DNA of 64,000 nt from Oscillatoria princeps RMCB-10 (GCA_019359235.1 JAHHHT010000009.1:62001-126000), one strand, 5' to 3'; shown: positions 20,293-29,716, numbered from the stretch's first letter. Notes: generated by a model from the sequence alone, not told the origin. A program made the numbers and translations.

Positions 20293-20606
20293 GGGGGGGA
20301 AACTTTGTTGATGCTCTAGAAACCGGGTTTCTTAGAGAAACCTGGTTTCTTGATGTTCGTCGCGTCAATCCGTGATTATATCCTATTTCGGGTAATTGGG
20401 GAGCGCCCCGCCGCTGAATACGCTCCCAACAAGGGGTGCCGGTGTTACAGCAGATTCCAACCGAATCAGATATCTCGCGCACGATCCCCCCCTTCCCCCC
20501 CTTAAAAAGGGGGGGTATAAGAAAAAAGCCCCTCTTGTAGGGGCAGGAAAGCGTGCCAGCCGGTTGGGTGCCGGTTAACCGAATGGGCCAAAACATGCCC
20601 CTACAT
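20293..20606. other. Intergenic packed with dispersed palindromes
   Basis: Contains two AGAAACC(G/T)GGTTTCT palindromes in tandem (20316-20350), a CCCCCC/GGGGGGG hairpin (20485-20516) and an inverted-repeat element at 20538-20603. The palindrome pair lies 24 bp after the lectin stop and could serve as its terminator. Confidence 0.6.
20538..20603. repeat. Small inverted-repeat element, TAGGGGC family
   Basis: 66 bp bounded by GTAGGGGCA and TGCCCCTAC, related to the 61-bp elements at 38420-38480 and 43744-43804. Non-coding and MITE-like in form. Confidence 0.6.
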
Positions 20607-21752
20607 TTATTTACCGGCTTTCAAAAGTGCCGAGACTTCTTGCAGCAGCTGATTCTCCTCTTGTTTAATTTCCTCCAGTCTGGTAAAAATAGTGGAGAGT
20701 CGTTGCTGGCTGTTCAAACTGAGAGATTTCACGCCCGCCACGTCCACATTATAATTATCAGGCTTCACCGGCTTTCCTGAAGCCCATTTACTGACAGCGA
20801 CTTTTCTCACATAGCTCACCCCTTTAAAAACAGAACTCAGAGCGCCGCCAACCCATTTTACCGGAGTTTGCAAAACTGAAACCCACGCCTTTTTAAATAA
20901 GCCACTCACTGCTATAACTAATCCCACTAGACTAAAGATTGCTAGCAGAATAATTCCTAAACTCACAAGGGGGTGACTGACCAGCCAGAACAGCAAGGGG
21001 TGTGAGTCAATCCAGCCTTGGATAGAAGAACTGATAGCAGATTGAACACTGTCGGAAAGGGAATGATTCAGCCCACCGGCTTGCTGAATCGTGTCTTCTA
21101 ACGATGCCTTAGCCTTTTCGGTAACTTCAGAAACGGTAACAGCAGCTTGATTGGTGACTTGATTGACGGTTGTGACGGCAGAATTTGCGGTTTCAGAGAT
21201 GGCATCTTTTGCTTTGTCGGCGGTTTCGGCAACGGCTCCCACGGCTTTTGACGTCGTTTCGCTGACGCTAGTAACCGCTTGACTGGCGGCTGAGGAGAGA
21301 GAATTCTTGGCTTGTTCCGCAGTCTGCGCTACTGTCTCCACTGCTTGGTTCGTGACTTGACTGACGGCGCTGCCGGCAGAATTTGTGGTTTGAGAGATGG
21401 CGTCTTTTGCTTTCTCGGCGGTTTCGGCAACGGCTCCCACGGCTTTGGAAGTCGTTTCGCTGACGCTAGTAATGGCTTGACTGGCGGCTGAGGAGAGAGA
21501 ACTCTTGGCTTTTTCCGCAGTCTCTGCTACTCTCGCTAGAGCTTGACTCGTAACTTGACTGGCGGTACTGCCGGCAGAATTTGCGGTTTCAGATATGGCG
21601 TCAAAAGCCTTCTCTGCCGTTTCAGACAGGGAATTATGGGCGCTTTCTGCGGCTTCTGTAACTGAATTGGCTGCCTTTACAGCTGTTTCAGTGAAAAACT
21701 CCTTGGTCTTCTGAAAGCTGTCAGAGATTCCATCAGGTAGGGCGATTTGCAT
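20607..21752 (-). CDS. Amphipathic-repeat membrane protein (apolipoprotein/LEA-like)
   Basis: A 381-residue protein. Residues ~20-225 are an alanine/serine/threonine-rich array of amphipathic helices built from 11-residue units such as ETAEKAKDAIS, resembling apolipoprotein A or LEA proteins. Two ~70-residue blocks are nearly identical in DNA (about 21180-21300 and 21390-21510), so the array grew by internal duplication. Then a hydrophobic segment (~255-285, WLVSHPLVSLGIILLAIFSL), a basic linker and a C-terminal coiled coil (RLEEIKQEENQLLQEVSALL). A membrane-associated structural or stress role is inferred. I use the ATG at 21752; a TTG two codons upstream is also possible. No strong ribosome site. 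Confidence 0.8.
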   Translation of the reverse strand: MQIALPDGISDSFQKTKEFFTETAVKAANSVTEAAESAHNSLSETAEKAFDAISETANSAGSTASQVTSQALARVAETAEKAKSSLSSAASQAITSVSETTSKAVGAVAETAEKAKDAISQTTNSAGSAVSQVTNQAVETVAQTAEQAKNSLSSAASQAVTSVSETTSKAVGAVAETADKAKDAISETANSAVTTVNQVTNQAAVTVSEVTEKAKASLEDTIQQAGGLNHSLSDSVQSAISSSIQGWIDSHPLLFWLVSHPLVSLGIILLAIFSLVGLVIAVSGLFKKAWVSVLQTPVKWVGGALSSVFKGVSYVRKVAVSKWASGKPVKPDNYNVDVAGVKSLSLNSQQRLSTIFTRLEEIKQEENQLLQEVSALLKAGK

Positions 21753-22010
21753 AGTCAAGAAGGTCGGTGCAATTTCCTGTGTCAGTCAGAATCATATCAC
21801 CTTTGTGCGCGGTGGGGGCTGCTTCCGAGGCGACCGGCGCTCAACTGAGTCGCGACTTACGCACAACCGTGAAAGAAACCGGGTTTCTTTTCCTGGATCG
21901 AGGGCTGAAAGTCAAGACTGCTGGTTGAGAAACCCGGTTTCTGCGTAAGTCCTATGAGTCTTTGCCCTCACCGGCGCGGCTGTCAGATAGCCGGCTCCCT
22001 TCGCCGCAGG
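21753..22010. other. Short intergenic with two palindromes
   Basis: Holds AAAGAAACCGGGTTTCTTT at 21872-21890 and GAGAAACCCGGTTTCT at 21927-21942, which are inverted relative to each other. No gene seen. Confidence 0.6.
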
Positions 22011-22433
22011 TTAATTCTTGGCGCACAGCACGATGGCGGCGACAGCCAATGCCATCCCGACCGCCTGTCGCAGACTGATGGGTTCTTTGAGGATGAGAAA
22101 CGCCAGCAGGATAGTGACTGTGGGGTACAGCGCTGTTATTGTTCCGACAATGGAAACCGGACCTTGACTGACAGCCATTAGGAAAAACAGTGTGGCTACC
22201 ATTGCCGAGATGCCGGTGCAGATCCCGTAGAAGATTCCCAGGCTGTCCACCTGCAGCTGGAAGCCGGTTTTGACTAGCACGGCGAAAGCTACCACCAGAC
22301 CGCCGATCACTTCATAGATGAGAGCGCTTTTGGGATCAGTGAAGTTGGTGGCCAATTTGCCAAAAATTCCCCACAAACCGTATATCAATCCCGACATTAG
22401 CGCGTATATCAGCCAAGTTTCTGCTTTTATCAT
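22011..22433 (-). CDS. EamA/DMT-family small membrane transporter
   Basis: A 140-residue, half-length drug/metabolite-transporter protein with five hydrophobic segments: LIYALMSGLIYGLWGIFGKLA, ALIYEVIGGLVVAFAVLV, IFYGICTGISAMVATLFFLMAV, VGTITALYPTVTILLAFLIL and AVGMALAVAAIVLC. The block ALYPTVTILLA and the motif LKEPISLRQAVGM are typical of EamA proteins. Half-length members act as dimers; substrate unknown. The true start is the ATG at 22433 (MIKAETWLIYALMSG); the open frame upstream runs through a hairpin repeat. Confidence 0.88.
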   Translation of the reverse strand: MIKAETWLIYALMSGLIYGLWGIFGKLATNFTDPKSALIYEVIGGLVVAFAVLVKTGFQLQVDSLGIFYGICTGISAMVATLFFLMAVSQGPVSIVGTITALYPTVTILLAFLILKEPISLRQAVGMALAVAAIVLCAKN

Positions 22434-22858
22434 TAAGTGCACTTTTTCAACAACGTCTTCTCTGCGGGAGCATCTTACTTTTGCCGTGGGCGCGGTTTTT
22501 CCTGCCGCACACAACGCAAAACCCGCCTGCGCGGGAGACAAAAGTCCGCGCAGGCGGACGCAAGGCAAGTGTGGGCGCGAATTCTCTCTGTCCGGCTTTT
22601 TTTACTGAAATGCTCCCTTTCCCAGACTACCAGGAACCGAGGCGCACTGCCAGGTGGGAGCGTCCTCTTTTAGCAAATGTACTCTTTTCTGGTAAAATCA
22701 AGAAGAAGTTGGGGGCCTTCAGAGCGGAAGGCAGCCGGCGAACTCTATGTGGTAAGATTTACAGGCATTGAGCTGCCACCGGCTCCTGCCCTTTGGGATG
22801 CCTTTGGAAGGATGGCAGAAGGAATGACAATTAAAAAAATTTATAATTTTTACGTTCT
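22434..22858. other. Intergenic with a GC-rich hairpin
   Basis: A perfect 12-bp inverted repeat CCGCCTGCGCGG/CCGCGCAGGCGG with an 11-base loop spans 22523-22557, upstream of the transporter. The rest holds no recognisable gene; the AT-rich stretch 22828-22858 probably includes the promoter of the exoprotein gene. Confidence 0.6.
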
Positions 22859-24673
22859 ATGAAACAGGTCGCTCACCGATTCTGGATTGCCGGCAGTGCT
22901 GTCCTGTGGGGTCTGGCCACCGGCAGCCCGACACCGGCACAAATTGTCCAAATTGTCCCGGACGCTACGCTGCCGGTTCCTTCCGCTGTGACGCCAAACG
23001 GCAACACCCTTACTGTCACTGGCGGGGTAGAAGCCGGCACTAACCTGTTCCACAGCTTTAAGGAATTTTCTCTTCCCACCGGCACGACCGCCCACTTCAA
23101 CAATTCCCCCGCTATTCAAAACATCTTCACGCGGGTGACGGGGGGCTCTATCTCCAACATTGATGGCGCAATTCGAGCCAACGGGAGTGCTAATTTATTC
23201 CTGCTCAATCCCAGCGGGATAATTTTTGGCCCGAACGCCTCTCTCAACATCGGCGGGTCGTTTCTCGCCAGCACGGCAAATCGCATCAAATTTGCCGGTG
23301 GGGCGGACTTTAGCGCCACCAATCCCCAAACTCCGCCGCTGCTAACCGTGAGTGTGCCGGTGGGCTTGCAATTGGGGCCAAATCCAGGAGCGATTCGCGT
23401 CCGAGGTGCCGGTCACAGTCTGAGCCATCCCGATCCAATATTCGGACAAATTGTGGGGGCGGGTAGTATCTCAGCGGGTTTGCGGGTGCGAAACGGGAAA
23501 ACTCTAGCTTTGGTGGGGGGTGATATTTTCCTAGAGGTGGCCGGAAGGGTTTTGGCACCAAGCGGTTTGGCAGCTTCAACTCTCGGTGAGGGAAAGGCTG
23601 GCAGTTTGACAGTCAGCACGTCAAGGTTGGTACTTCGGAATGGGGGGAGAATCAGTTCTTCTGCCTTGGCTGCTGGCGATGCCGGCAGTATTGCCATCAG
23701 CGCTTCTGAGTCTGTAGAACTGAGTGGCAGAGTGGCGGGTTCTCGAAATCCCACTCAGATTCTATCGGCTGCTATTATTCTGGATGAAAGCGTACAGGAG
23801 CTTTACCAGTTGCCTCCTGTGCCTTCTGGAGCGTCTGGAAACGTCAGGGTTAACACTCCCCGGTTGAGTGTCACTTCCAGCGCTCAAGTCACGGTTAGAA
23901 ATGATGGGGCTGGCGCGGCGGGTTACGTCCGCATAAATGCGGGAGCTATTTTTCTAGACAGTTCTGGTCTGATTACGGCTGCAACTACATCCGGCGAAGG
24001 TGGTAACATTATCTTGCTCTCGCAGAACTTACAGATGCGCCACAACTCTCAGATATCTGCAACTGCCGGCGGCACTGGCAAGGGCGGCAATCTTACTATC
24101 AACACGGACACCATCGCTGCTTTAGAAGATAGCAATATCGCCGCCAATTCTGTTCAAGCTCAGGGGGGCAATATTCGCATCCGCACGCAAGGCATCTTTC
24201 GCTCTTTGGACAGTGATATTACCTCTACTGGAGGAACGCCCCAGTTAAATGGCACGGTGGAAATCAACACGCCAAATGTTGACCAGCTGGCTGGGTTAGT
24301 CACTTTGCCTGCTGATGTGGTCGATCTGGCGGCTTTGATTGGTTCCGATCCCTGTGCGGCGAGCCGGCGCAATCGCTTTGTCGTCACCGGCAGAGGGGGT
24401 TTGCCCCCACGTCCTGACGAAATGCTTGCCGGTGAGAGGGTTCTGATGGATTGGGGCACTTTGGAGGGGCTGGAGGGGGGCACTGGGCACCGGCAGCCAT
24501 CGAATCAATCCCCAATGCCCGATGGGCAATTCCCAGCGCCCAATTCTCTTGTAGAAGCCCAGGGGTGGGTAATCGGTTCTAATGGCGAGGTGATTCTGAC
24601 GGCTGTTGCGCCCGCCGGCACGCCCCACAGTCCTTGGACAGAGCCGGCGGGCTGCTCTGTGCTGCGGAAATAG
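22859..24673 (+). CDS. Filamentous-haemagglutinin-type exoprotein (TpsA-like)
   Basis: A 604-residue secreted protein. A signal peptide (~1-27, ending TPAQ) is followed by the TPS secretion domain (~30-260) with the family landmarks [49 protein letters not shown] and GGSFLAST. Beta-helical passenger repeats (~260-500, e.g. [15 protein letters not shown]) follow, then a Pro-rich tail with a Cys pair. TPS proteins are secreted through a TpsB outer-membrane pore; no tpsB gene is in the window. Start is the ATG at 22859. The 3' part is rich in GGGCA-type repeats that encode low-complexity sequence near residue 540. Confidence 0.93.
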   Translation: MKQVAHRFWIAGSAVLWGLATGSPTPAQIVQIVPDATLPVPSAVTPNGNTLTVTGGVEAGTNLFHSFKEFSLPTGTTAHFNNSPAIQNIFTRVTGGSISNIDGAIRANGSANLFLLNPSGIIFGPNASLNIGGSFLASTANRIKFAGGADFSATNPQTPPLLTVSVPVGLQLGPNPGAIRVRGAGHSLSHPDPIFGQIVGAGSISAGLRVRNGKTLALVGGDIFLEVAGRVLAPSGLAASTLGEGKAGSLTVSTSRLVLRNGGRISSSALAAGDAGSIAISASESVELSGRVAGSRNPTQILSAAIILDESVQELYQLPPVPSGASGNVRVNTPRLSVTSSAQVTVRNDGAGAAGYVRINAGAIFLDSSGLITAATTSGEGGNIILLSQNLQMRHNSQISATAGGTGKGGNLTINTDTIAALEDSNIAANSVQAQGGNIRIRTQGIFRSLDSDITSTGGTPQLNGTVEINTPNVDQLAGLVTLPADVVDLAALIGSDPCAASRRNRFVVTGRGGLPPRPDEMLAGERVLMDWGTLEGLEGGTGHRQPSNQSPMPDGQFPAPNSLVEAQGWVIGSNGEVILTAVAPAGTPHSPWTEPAGCSVLRK

Positions 24674-25010
24674 CGGTTTGGGGTATGGGGCATGGGGTGT
24701 GGGGCATGGGGCATTGGGCATCACGCAAAAGGGCATTGGGCAAGGTCATTTTTCCGGATGGGAGTTTGGTGAGCAAAGACATGGAGTTTCCCCACAGGGA
24801 AAATGAGGTAGCGCCGGTGAGGAACAGAAGGATGGTGACGCCACGACCGGCGTCCTTGGGGTCGAATTGGACGCACTTCCGCATAGTGGGACAGGCTTTT
24901 CGGCCTGTCTCTGCGAGCTATATCCGCAGGTGCGGCGTGCGGCGTGCCTCAATGTCTAATGTCCTAACTAATTTGGCTAGTGCTATCTAGATAGAAGGTA
25001 GAGTTGAATT
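24674..25010. other. Intergenic with heptanucleotide-like repeats
   Basis: 24683-24737 consists of degenerate GGGCATG/GGGCATT units like those at 1-775. A palindrome TCTATCTAGATAG-type box lies at 24982-24996, just upstream of the next gene. Confidence 0.6.
24982..24996 (+). promoter_or_regulatory. Shared palindromic box, copy 1
   Basis: GCTATCTAGATAGAA with a perfect CTATCTAGATAG palindrome, 15 bp upstream of the pentapeptide gene at 25011. Near-identical boxes occur at 28952 and 29860 before two other pentapeptide genes. Confidence 0.5.
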
Positions 25011-25976
25011 ATGAACGGTGAAAACTTTCTGGAAGAAGAATCTTTCGATACCTTCGAAGAAGGAAGCCTTGCACTCGAACCGATATATGAGTGTGAGGGG
25101 GAGATGAACAGTTATAACTTGCTCAAAAAATACAGAGCGGGGGAGAGAGATTTTTCCGGGCTTGATTTGAAAGGAATCTTCCTAAATGATGCTGACCTGA
25201 CTTACATCAACTTGAGTGGGGCTAACCTGCACTGCGCTATTTTGCAGGGGAGCAACCTCAGCCATGCTTGCTTAACGGGTGCTAATCTGCAAGAGGCTAA
25301 CTTCAGTAGCGCCTGCTTAATGAATGCTAATTTGAGGGATGTCAATATGACTGGCGCTCAGTTGGGCAGAGCCTGCTTGGTGGGTGCTAATTTGAGAAAT
25401 GCTAACTTGACGGCTGCCGATCTGACTCGTGCCAACTTGACAGACACCAACCTGCGCGGTGCCTCTCTAAAGGACATCATTCAGGAAGATGCCCTTTTCT
25501 GCAATACTATCCTGCCTAACGGAAAGGTTGAAAATGACCCTATTAGAGTGGTTGACTCTCAAAAACTTCTCAAACGTTATGCGGCTGGGAAAAGAAAGTT
25601 TCATGGAATAGTTGTGCGTCGAGCCTGCTTAGTGGGTGCCGACCTGCGTAACATTATCATGCCTAATGCTTATCTTATCGATGCCAACTTGAATGGGGCT
25701 TGCCTTGAAAACTCCGTATTGAGCCATGTCAATTTCAGGGGGGCAGACTTGAGCGGTGCTAATCTCACTGGTGCCTGCATGAATGGTGCCGACTTGAGCT
25801 ATGCCAACTTGAAAGGTGCCTGCCTTGATAGAGCCGAAATGAATGGTATTGATTTCACTGGCTCTGACCTGACTGGTGCTGGTATAAGTCCTCTGGGTGT
25901 CTTGATGGGTTCATTTTTTCGCAATACTACTATGCCAGATGGGAGCGTTATCGTTGAACCCACCTGTTTCTATTGA
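25011..25976 (+). CDS. Pentapeptide-repeat protein with two modules
   Basis: A 321-residue pentapeptide-repeat protein, predicted to fold as a four-sided beta-helix. It carries two successive copies of the architecture seen singly in its neighbours. Module 1 (~28-175) has cap NLLKKYRAGERDFSGLDL, repeats such as GANLQEANFSSACLMNANL, and closing FCNTILPNGK. Module 2 (~185-315) has cap QKLLKRYAAGKRKFHGI, repeats, and FRNTTMPDGS. The first ~27 residues are acidic. The repeats are unusually rich in Cys (ACLxxANL). No function is known for this family beyond possible nucleic-acid mimicry or scaffolding. First of six related genes to 30718. Confidence 0.92.
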   Translation: MNGENFLEEESFDTFEEGSLALEPIYECEGEMNSYNLLKKYRAGERDFSGLDLKGIFLNDADLTYINLSGANLHCAILQGSNLSHACLTGANLQEANFSSACLMNANLRDVNMTGAQLGRACLVGANLRNANLTAADLTRANLTDTNLRGASLKDIIQEDALFCNTILPNGKVENDPIRVVDSQKLLKRYAAGKRKFHGIVVRRACLVGADLRNIIMPNAYLIDANLNGACLENSVLSHVNFRGADLSGANLTGACMNGADLSYANLKGACLDRAEMNGIDFTGSDLTGAGISPLGVLMGSFFRNTTMPDGSVIVEPTCFY

Positions 25977-26454
25977 AACCAGGTTCTCTATCTGCCTGAA
26001 GAGCGTCAGTCCATCCCAGTTGCTTCAAGACAAGGGTGGTATGATTAAGAGTGTGAGCTGATTGTACAATGGTTATAAAAATCATGCCTATTATTTTTTT
26101 ATTTTTTATTTTTTATTTTTTATTTTTTCTCAAAAAAACCACCCCGCACAAAGAGGCACAAAATTAGATAAATCACAAAAATTTTATTGCGCTTTAAATT
26201 GACCGCAAGGCTTTATTTTACGGTCTAAATATATCGACCATAATTTATACGAGTTAGTAAAAAGGACTATATGGCGGGAGGAGTTGCTCGGAAAGGTATT
26301 AGATACCTGCCGGCATGGTGGGGAGTTGGGGGTTGACTGTTCAGCCGGTTGGGGTTGCAATCGCGTCGCGGGGAACAGCCGCGCTAGTTACCCGGGCACT
26401 CAGAGAGGCGATTGCGCTATTATTGAAGGTGTGAGCGGATTCGAGAGGAGGGTT
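25977..26454. other. Intergenic with AT heptamer tract and gene remnant
   Basis: 26092-26128 is a run of ATTTTTT/TATTTTT units (a heptamer microsatellite). 26240-26297 repeats the sequence found at 28751-28807, which there covers the end of a pentapeptide gene; here only the trace of the IYT-stop end survives, so this looks like the remains of a lost gene copy. The frame 26284-26454 upstream of the next ATG is not convincing coding sequence. Confidence 0.6.
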
Positions 26455-27078
26455 ATGGACAGAGAAGAGTTGCTCAGGCGGTACGCTGCCGGTGAAAGAG
26501 ATTTTGCTGGAATTGATTTGAGTGGGATCGAGTTGGAAAACGTTGACTTAAGGGGGATCAACTTGAGCAATACCAACTTGAGTGGGGCCCAATTGTCCGA
26601 TGCCAAGCTGAGTGAAGCTAACCTTGCCGGTGCAGACTTGAGCAATGCTAACCTGTTCTATGCCAGAATGGGCAGAGCTGACCTGAGTGGAGCCGATCTG
26701 AGGGGGAGCAACTTGGATTGCACTGACTTGGAATATGCCAATCTAAGTGGAGCTGACTTGATTGGAGCTAGTATATGTGAGGCCAATCTCAGTGGAGCTG
26801 ACTTGAGTGACGCTGATTTGAGTGAAGCTAATCTGGGGCAAACTTCTCTCTGCGAAGTCAACTTAACCGGCGCGTCTTTGAGAGATACCAATATAGAGGA
26901 ATGCTCCCTACAGCAAGCCAATTTAACCGATGTAGATTTGAGGGAAGCAATCATTTATTTGGAGGGGGCTGCTATGAACAGGATAGAGGGAGCAATTTTT
27001 TGCAACACCACCATGCCAGATGGTAGCATCAGGAACGAGCATTGTGAGTCAAATTACGGCAAAGTAAGCGAGGAATAG
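26455..27078 (+). CDS. Pentapeptide-repeat protein
   Basis: A 207-residue protein with the shared cap EELLRRYAAGERDFAGIDLSG at residues 3-23, about 26 pentapeptide units (for example GADLSNANLFYARMGRADLS), and closing block FCNTTMPDGSIRN. I start it at the ATG at 26455, preceded by GAGGAGG at 26444-26450; the longer open frame upstream overlaps a duplicated remnant. It is followed after 55 bp by another family member on the same strand. The repeat face is mostly Leu/Ala, the outside Asp/Asn/Ser, giving an acidic surface. Confidence 0.9.
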   Translation: MDREELLRRYAAGERDFAGIDLSGIELENVDLRGINLSNTNLSGAQLSDAKLSEANLAGADLSNANLFYARMGRADLSGADLRGSNLDCTDLEYANLSGADLIGASICEANLSGADLSDADLSEANLGQTSLCEVNLTGASLRDTNIEECSLQQANLTDVDLREAIIYLEGAAMNRIEGAIFCNTTMPDGSIRNEHCESNYGKVSEE

Positions 27079-27133
27079 CGAGGTTATTCGACTGGCTAGA
27101 GTTAAGAGTGTATAGAGATTCAGGAGTCAAGTC

Positions 27134-27742
27134 ATGGATGTTGAAGAACTGCTCAGACGGTATGCCGGTGGCGAGAGAAATTTTGCTGGGATTGAGTTGA
27201 AGTATTCCGCCGAATTTCTGAAAAATATTAACTTGAGTGGTAGCGATCTGAGTGGCGCTAACTTGGAAGGGGCTGACTTGAGGAGAGTTAACCTGTGCAA
27301 TGTCAACCTGAGTGGTGCTAACCTAAGGAATTTATATTGTGAAGAAAGTGGATTGATAGGTGCTGACTTGAGAGGGGCCAATTTGTCAGGTGCCGAGCTT
27401 CGTAGTGTTAGCTTAGAAGATGCTAACCTAGCGGGTGCCAACTTGAGTCACTCCCATCTAGATAAAATCAATCTCATTGGGGCCAATCTCACTGGTGCTA
27501 ATCTGAGTAAAGCTTTCTTGTTGGTTGTCCGTTTTTACAGCGCCAACCTGACTTGTGTCAACCTCAGAGATGCCGAGCTGGATGAGGTTCAATTTCTCGA
27601 TGCCAACCTGAGAGATGCTGACTTAACTGGTGCCAATTTAAATGGTGCCTACTTAGTAGGTGCTGAGATGAGAGATGCCATTTTCTGTAATACCACTATG
27701 CCAGACGGGAGTATCAGAAATGACCACTGCCAGCGCTCCTGA
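27134..27742 (+). CDS. Pentapeptide-repeat protein
   Basis: A 202-residue family member. Cap EELLRRYAGGERNFAGIEL (residues 4-22), a short non-canonical insert KYSAEFLKNIN, then pentapeptide units (GSDLSGANLEGADLRRVNL and others) and the closing FCNTTMPDGSIRNDHC, nearly the same as its upstream neighbour. The cap-plus-C-terminus identity points to tandem duplication followed by divergence of the middle. Start ATG 27134; ribosome site AGGAG at 27122-27126, suitable spacing. Confidence 0.9.
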   Translation: MDVEELLRRYAGGERNFAGIELKYSAEFLKNINLSGSDLSGANLEGADLRRVNLCNVNLSGANLRNLYCEESGLIGADLRGANLSGAELRSVSLEDANLAGANLSHSHLDKINLIGANLTGANLSKAFLLVVRFYSANLTCVNLRDAELDEVQFLDANLRDADLTGANLNGAYLVGAEMRDAIFCNTTMPDGSIRNDHCQRS

Positions 27743-27810
27743 ACCAGAAAAAGTAGAGCCGTCAGTATAGGACTAGCTAAATTGGTTAGGGCATCAGATA
27801 TTGAGGGCGA

Positions 27811-27951
27811 GTGCTAGGAGTCACAGGAATTTTGGGAGCCAATGTAAAGGAAGAGTTAGCAATCCAGCGGCTGCAAAGTGAAGGAGTAATTTTTGTTAGC
27901 ACCACTCTGCCAGATGGAAGAATATATACTGGTCACTCTCCCACGGTATGA
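27811..27951 (+). pseudogene. Remnant of a pentapeptide-family C-terminus
   Basis: An open stretch of 46 codons ends RLQSEGVIFVSTTLPDGRIYTG, clearly homologous to the ends of the genes at 28060 (RAGVIFHETILPDGRIYT) and 28994 (NKGVIFKNTTMPCGSIYT). The cap and repeats are absent, so this is a truncated relic within the cluster. Confidence 0.8.
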
Positions 27952-28059
27952 AATAAGGGGACATTTCCAAGAAGCTCTGGCACGGGCCAAGGTTGAGGTT
28001 GCGTAGATCGAAATAGAGTGCTATAATAGACAGTAAAGCTTCTCTCTCGGAGGAAAAAC

Positions 28060-28767
28060 ATGGAAAGAATGGCAGTAGGAGAGTTAATTGACCGGTACGC
28101 AGCCGGCGAGCGCGATTTTACGGGAGTCAATTTGCGCAATGCAAATTTGGAGGGAGTCTACTTGAGAGACGCTAAATTGAAAGGAGCCAATCTTGATGGA
28201 GCCAGATTGGATGGGGCTGACCTGCGTATGGCCTCGTTAGATGGAGCCCAACTAGGTGGGGTCAGTTTAAACGATGCTAATCTTGAAAAAGCCAGTTTGA
28301 AAGGGGCCGTACTTGGGGGAAGTTTCCAGAGAACGAATTTTGCCGGTGCTAACTTATGTGGGGCTTACTTGGGGGGAGAAGATTTTCTAGAAACTAACTT
28401 CTACCAAGCCAAATTGAATGGGGCTTATTTCGAGGTACGTTTGCAAAAAGTAAATCTGCAACTTGCCCAATTAAAAGGGTCTTGTTTCTATGCGTGTTTC
28501 TTAGAAGATACAAACTTTGTTTTTGCCAATCTAAAAGGAGCCGTTCTACAAGAAACTAGGCTACATCGTGCCGATTTCAGTCACGCCGCTCTCAAAGGGA
28601 GCGAAATGACTGTAGAAATGGTAAATGTTAACCTGAGCCATGCGGATTTGATTGGGGCAGACATTTGGGAGACAAATTTAAGCGATGAAACTCTCAATCG
28701 GCTAGCAAGGGCAGGCGTTATCTTTCATGAAACTATCCTCCCAGATGGGAGAATTTATACGTGTTAG
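28060..28767 (+). CDS. Pentapeptide-repeat protein
   Basis: A 235-residue family member with cap GELIDRYAAGERDFTGVNL (residues ~6-24), repeats such as GANLDGARLDGADLRMASL, and a C-terminal helix ending NRLARAGVIFHETILPDGRIYTC. The repeat is less regular in the second half, with several Phe/Tyr at the central position (FYACFLEDTNFVFANL). Start ATG 28060 with a GGAGG ribosome site at 28048-28052. The 3' end and the ~40 bp beyond are copied at 26240-26297. Confidence 0.9.
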   Translation: MERMAVGELIDRYAAGERDFTGVNLRNANLEGVYLRDAKLKGANLDGARLDGADLRMASLDGAQLGGVSLNDANLEKASLKGAVLGGSFQRTNFAGANLCGAYLGGEDFLETNFYQAKLNGAYFEVRLQKVNLQLAQLKGSCFYACFLEDTNFVFANLKGAVLQETRLHRADFSHAALKGSEMTVEMVNVNLSHADLIGADIWETNLSDETLNRLARAGVIFHETILPDGRIYTC

Positions 28768-28807
28768 GAAAAAGGACTATATGGCGGTAGGAGTTGCTCG
28801 GAAAGAA
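28751..28807 (+). repeat. Repeat shared with 26240-26297
   Basis: AATTTATACG-GTTAG-AAAAAGGACTATATGGCGG-AGGAGTTGCTCGGAAAG is shared almost exactly with 26240-26297 (given here by its landmarks). It spans the stop codon of the gene at 28060. Confidence 0.75.
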
Positions 28808-28951
28808 TTATAAATGAGCATGGCGAGTAAACTTTTAACACTTAAAGTAAGCGAATAATAGCAAGTTTATTCAACTGACCAATCCGTGCTATCAAGCCGT
28901 TTAGATTTCCAGATTTTGTCGGTCTCGGTTATAACAGTTATTTTTTCGCAG

Positions 28952-28966
28952 GCTATCTAAATAGAA
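28952..28966 (+). promoter_or_regulatory. Shared palindromic box, copy 2
   Basis: GCTATCTAAATAGAA, 28 bp upstream of the pentapeptide gene at 28994. It differs from the perfect palindrome at 24982 by one base and is preceded by similar sequence (TTCCAGATTTT) in copies 2 and 3. Confidence 0.5.
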
Positions 28967-28993
28967 AAGAGATTCATAAGTGGGAGTAAAATT

Positions 28994-29716
28994 ATGAGCG
29001 CTGAACAAGAGTTAGTCAGACTGTACGCTACAGGACATAGAGATTTTCGAGGCATAGACCTGAGCGGCCTCGATTTTAGTGGGGCCACACTCAAGAATGC
29101 AAATTTTGCGGGTTCTCAACTCAGAGGGACTAATTTAGAGTCAGCAAATTTGGATGAGACTTGTTTTGATGGGGCTGAGCTAATAAACGCGAAGTTGGAT
29201 AATGCTAGTCTGACGACAGCCAGCTTAAAAGGAGCTGATCTTTCCGAAGCAAGCTTAACAAATACCACTTTGGTCAGCGCTAACTTGTGCGGCTCTGTTA
29301 TCCTAAACGCAAGTTTAAAGCAAACAAACCTCTGGCAAGCTAGGCTCAACGGAGCTTACTTGTGCGCATATTTTGAGGAAGTTAATTTGAGAAATGCTAA
29401 ATTGATCGGTGCCATGTTTAGCGAATCCAGACTGGAAGATACTAATTTAGAAAGTGCGGATATGAGCGGCGCTTATATCTTGGAAGTTACCATGTTCAGA
29501 GTCGATCTCACTTATGCAAAACTCAATGGCGCTCGGCTGGAAGCGGAGATGAGAAATGTTAACCTGAGTGACGCTAGTTTGATAGGAGCCGAATTGTTTG
29601 GAGTGCTCGATGTAAGCGAAGATATAATTCAGTGGCTCGAAAATAAGGGCGTGATTTTCAAGAATACCACCATGCCCTGTGGCAGCATCTATACGAGTGC
29701 TTCTTTCCTTGAGTGA
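28994..29716 (+). CDS. Pentapeptide-repeat protein, paralog pair member 1
   Basis: A 240-residue protein with cap QELVRLYATGHRDFRGIDLSG (residues 5-25), a run of pentapeptide units and a C-terminal segment IIQWLENKGVIFKNTTMPCG. It is close to identical with the gene at 29996-30718 over its whole length, and the upstream box and ribosome region are duplicated too. Most differences fall in codons facing outward. Start ATG 28994 with GGGAG at 28982-28986. Confidence 0.92.
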   Translation: MSAEQELVRLYATGHRDFRGIDLSGLDFSGATLKNANFAGSQLRGTNLESANLDETCFDGAELINAKLDNASLTTASLKGADLSEASLTNTTLVSANLCGSVILNASLKQTNLWQARLNGAYLCAYFEEVNLRNAKLIGAMFSESRLEDTNLESADMSGAYILEVTMFRVDLTYAKLNGARLEAEMRNVNLSDASLIGAELFGVLDVSEDIIQWLENKGVIFKNTTMPCGSIYTSASFLE

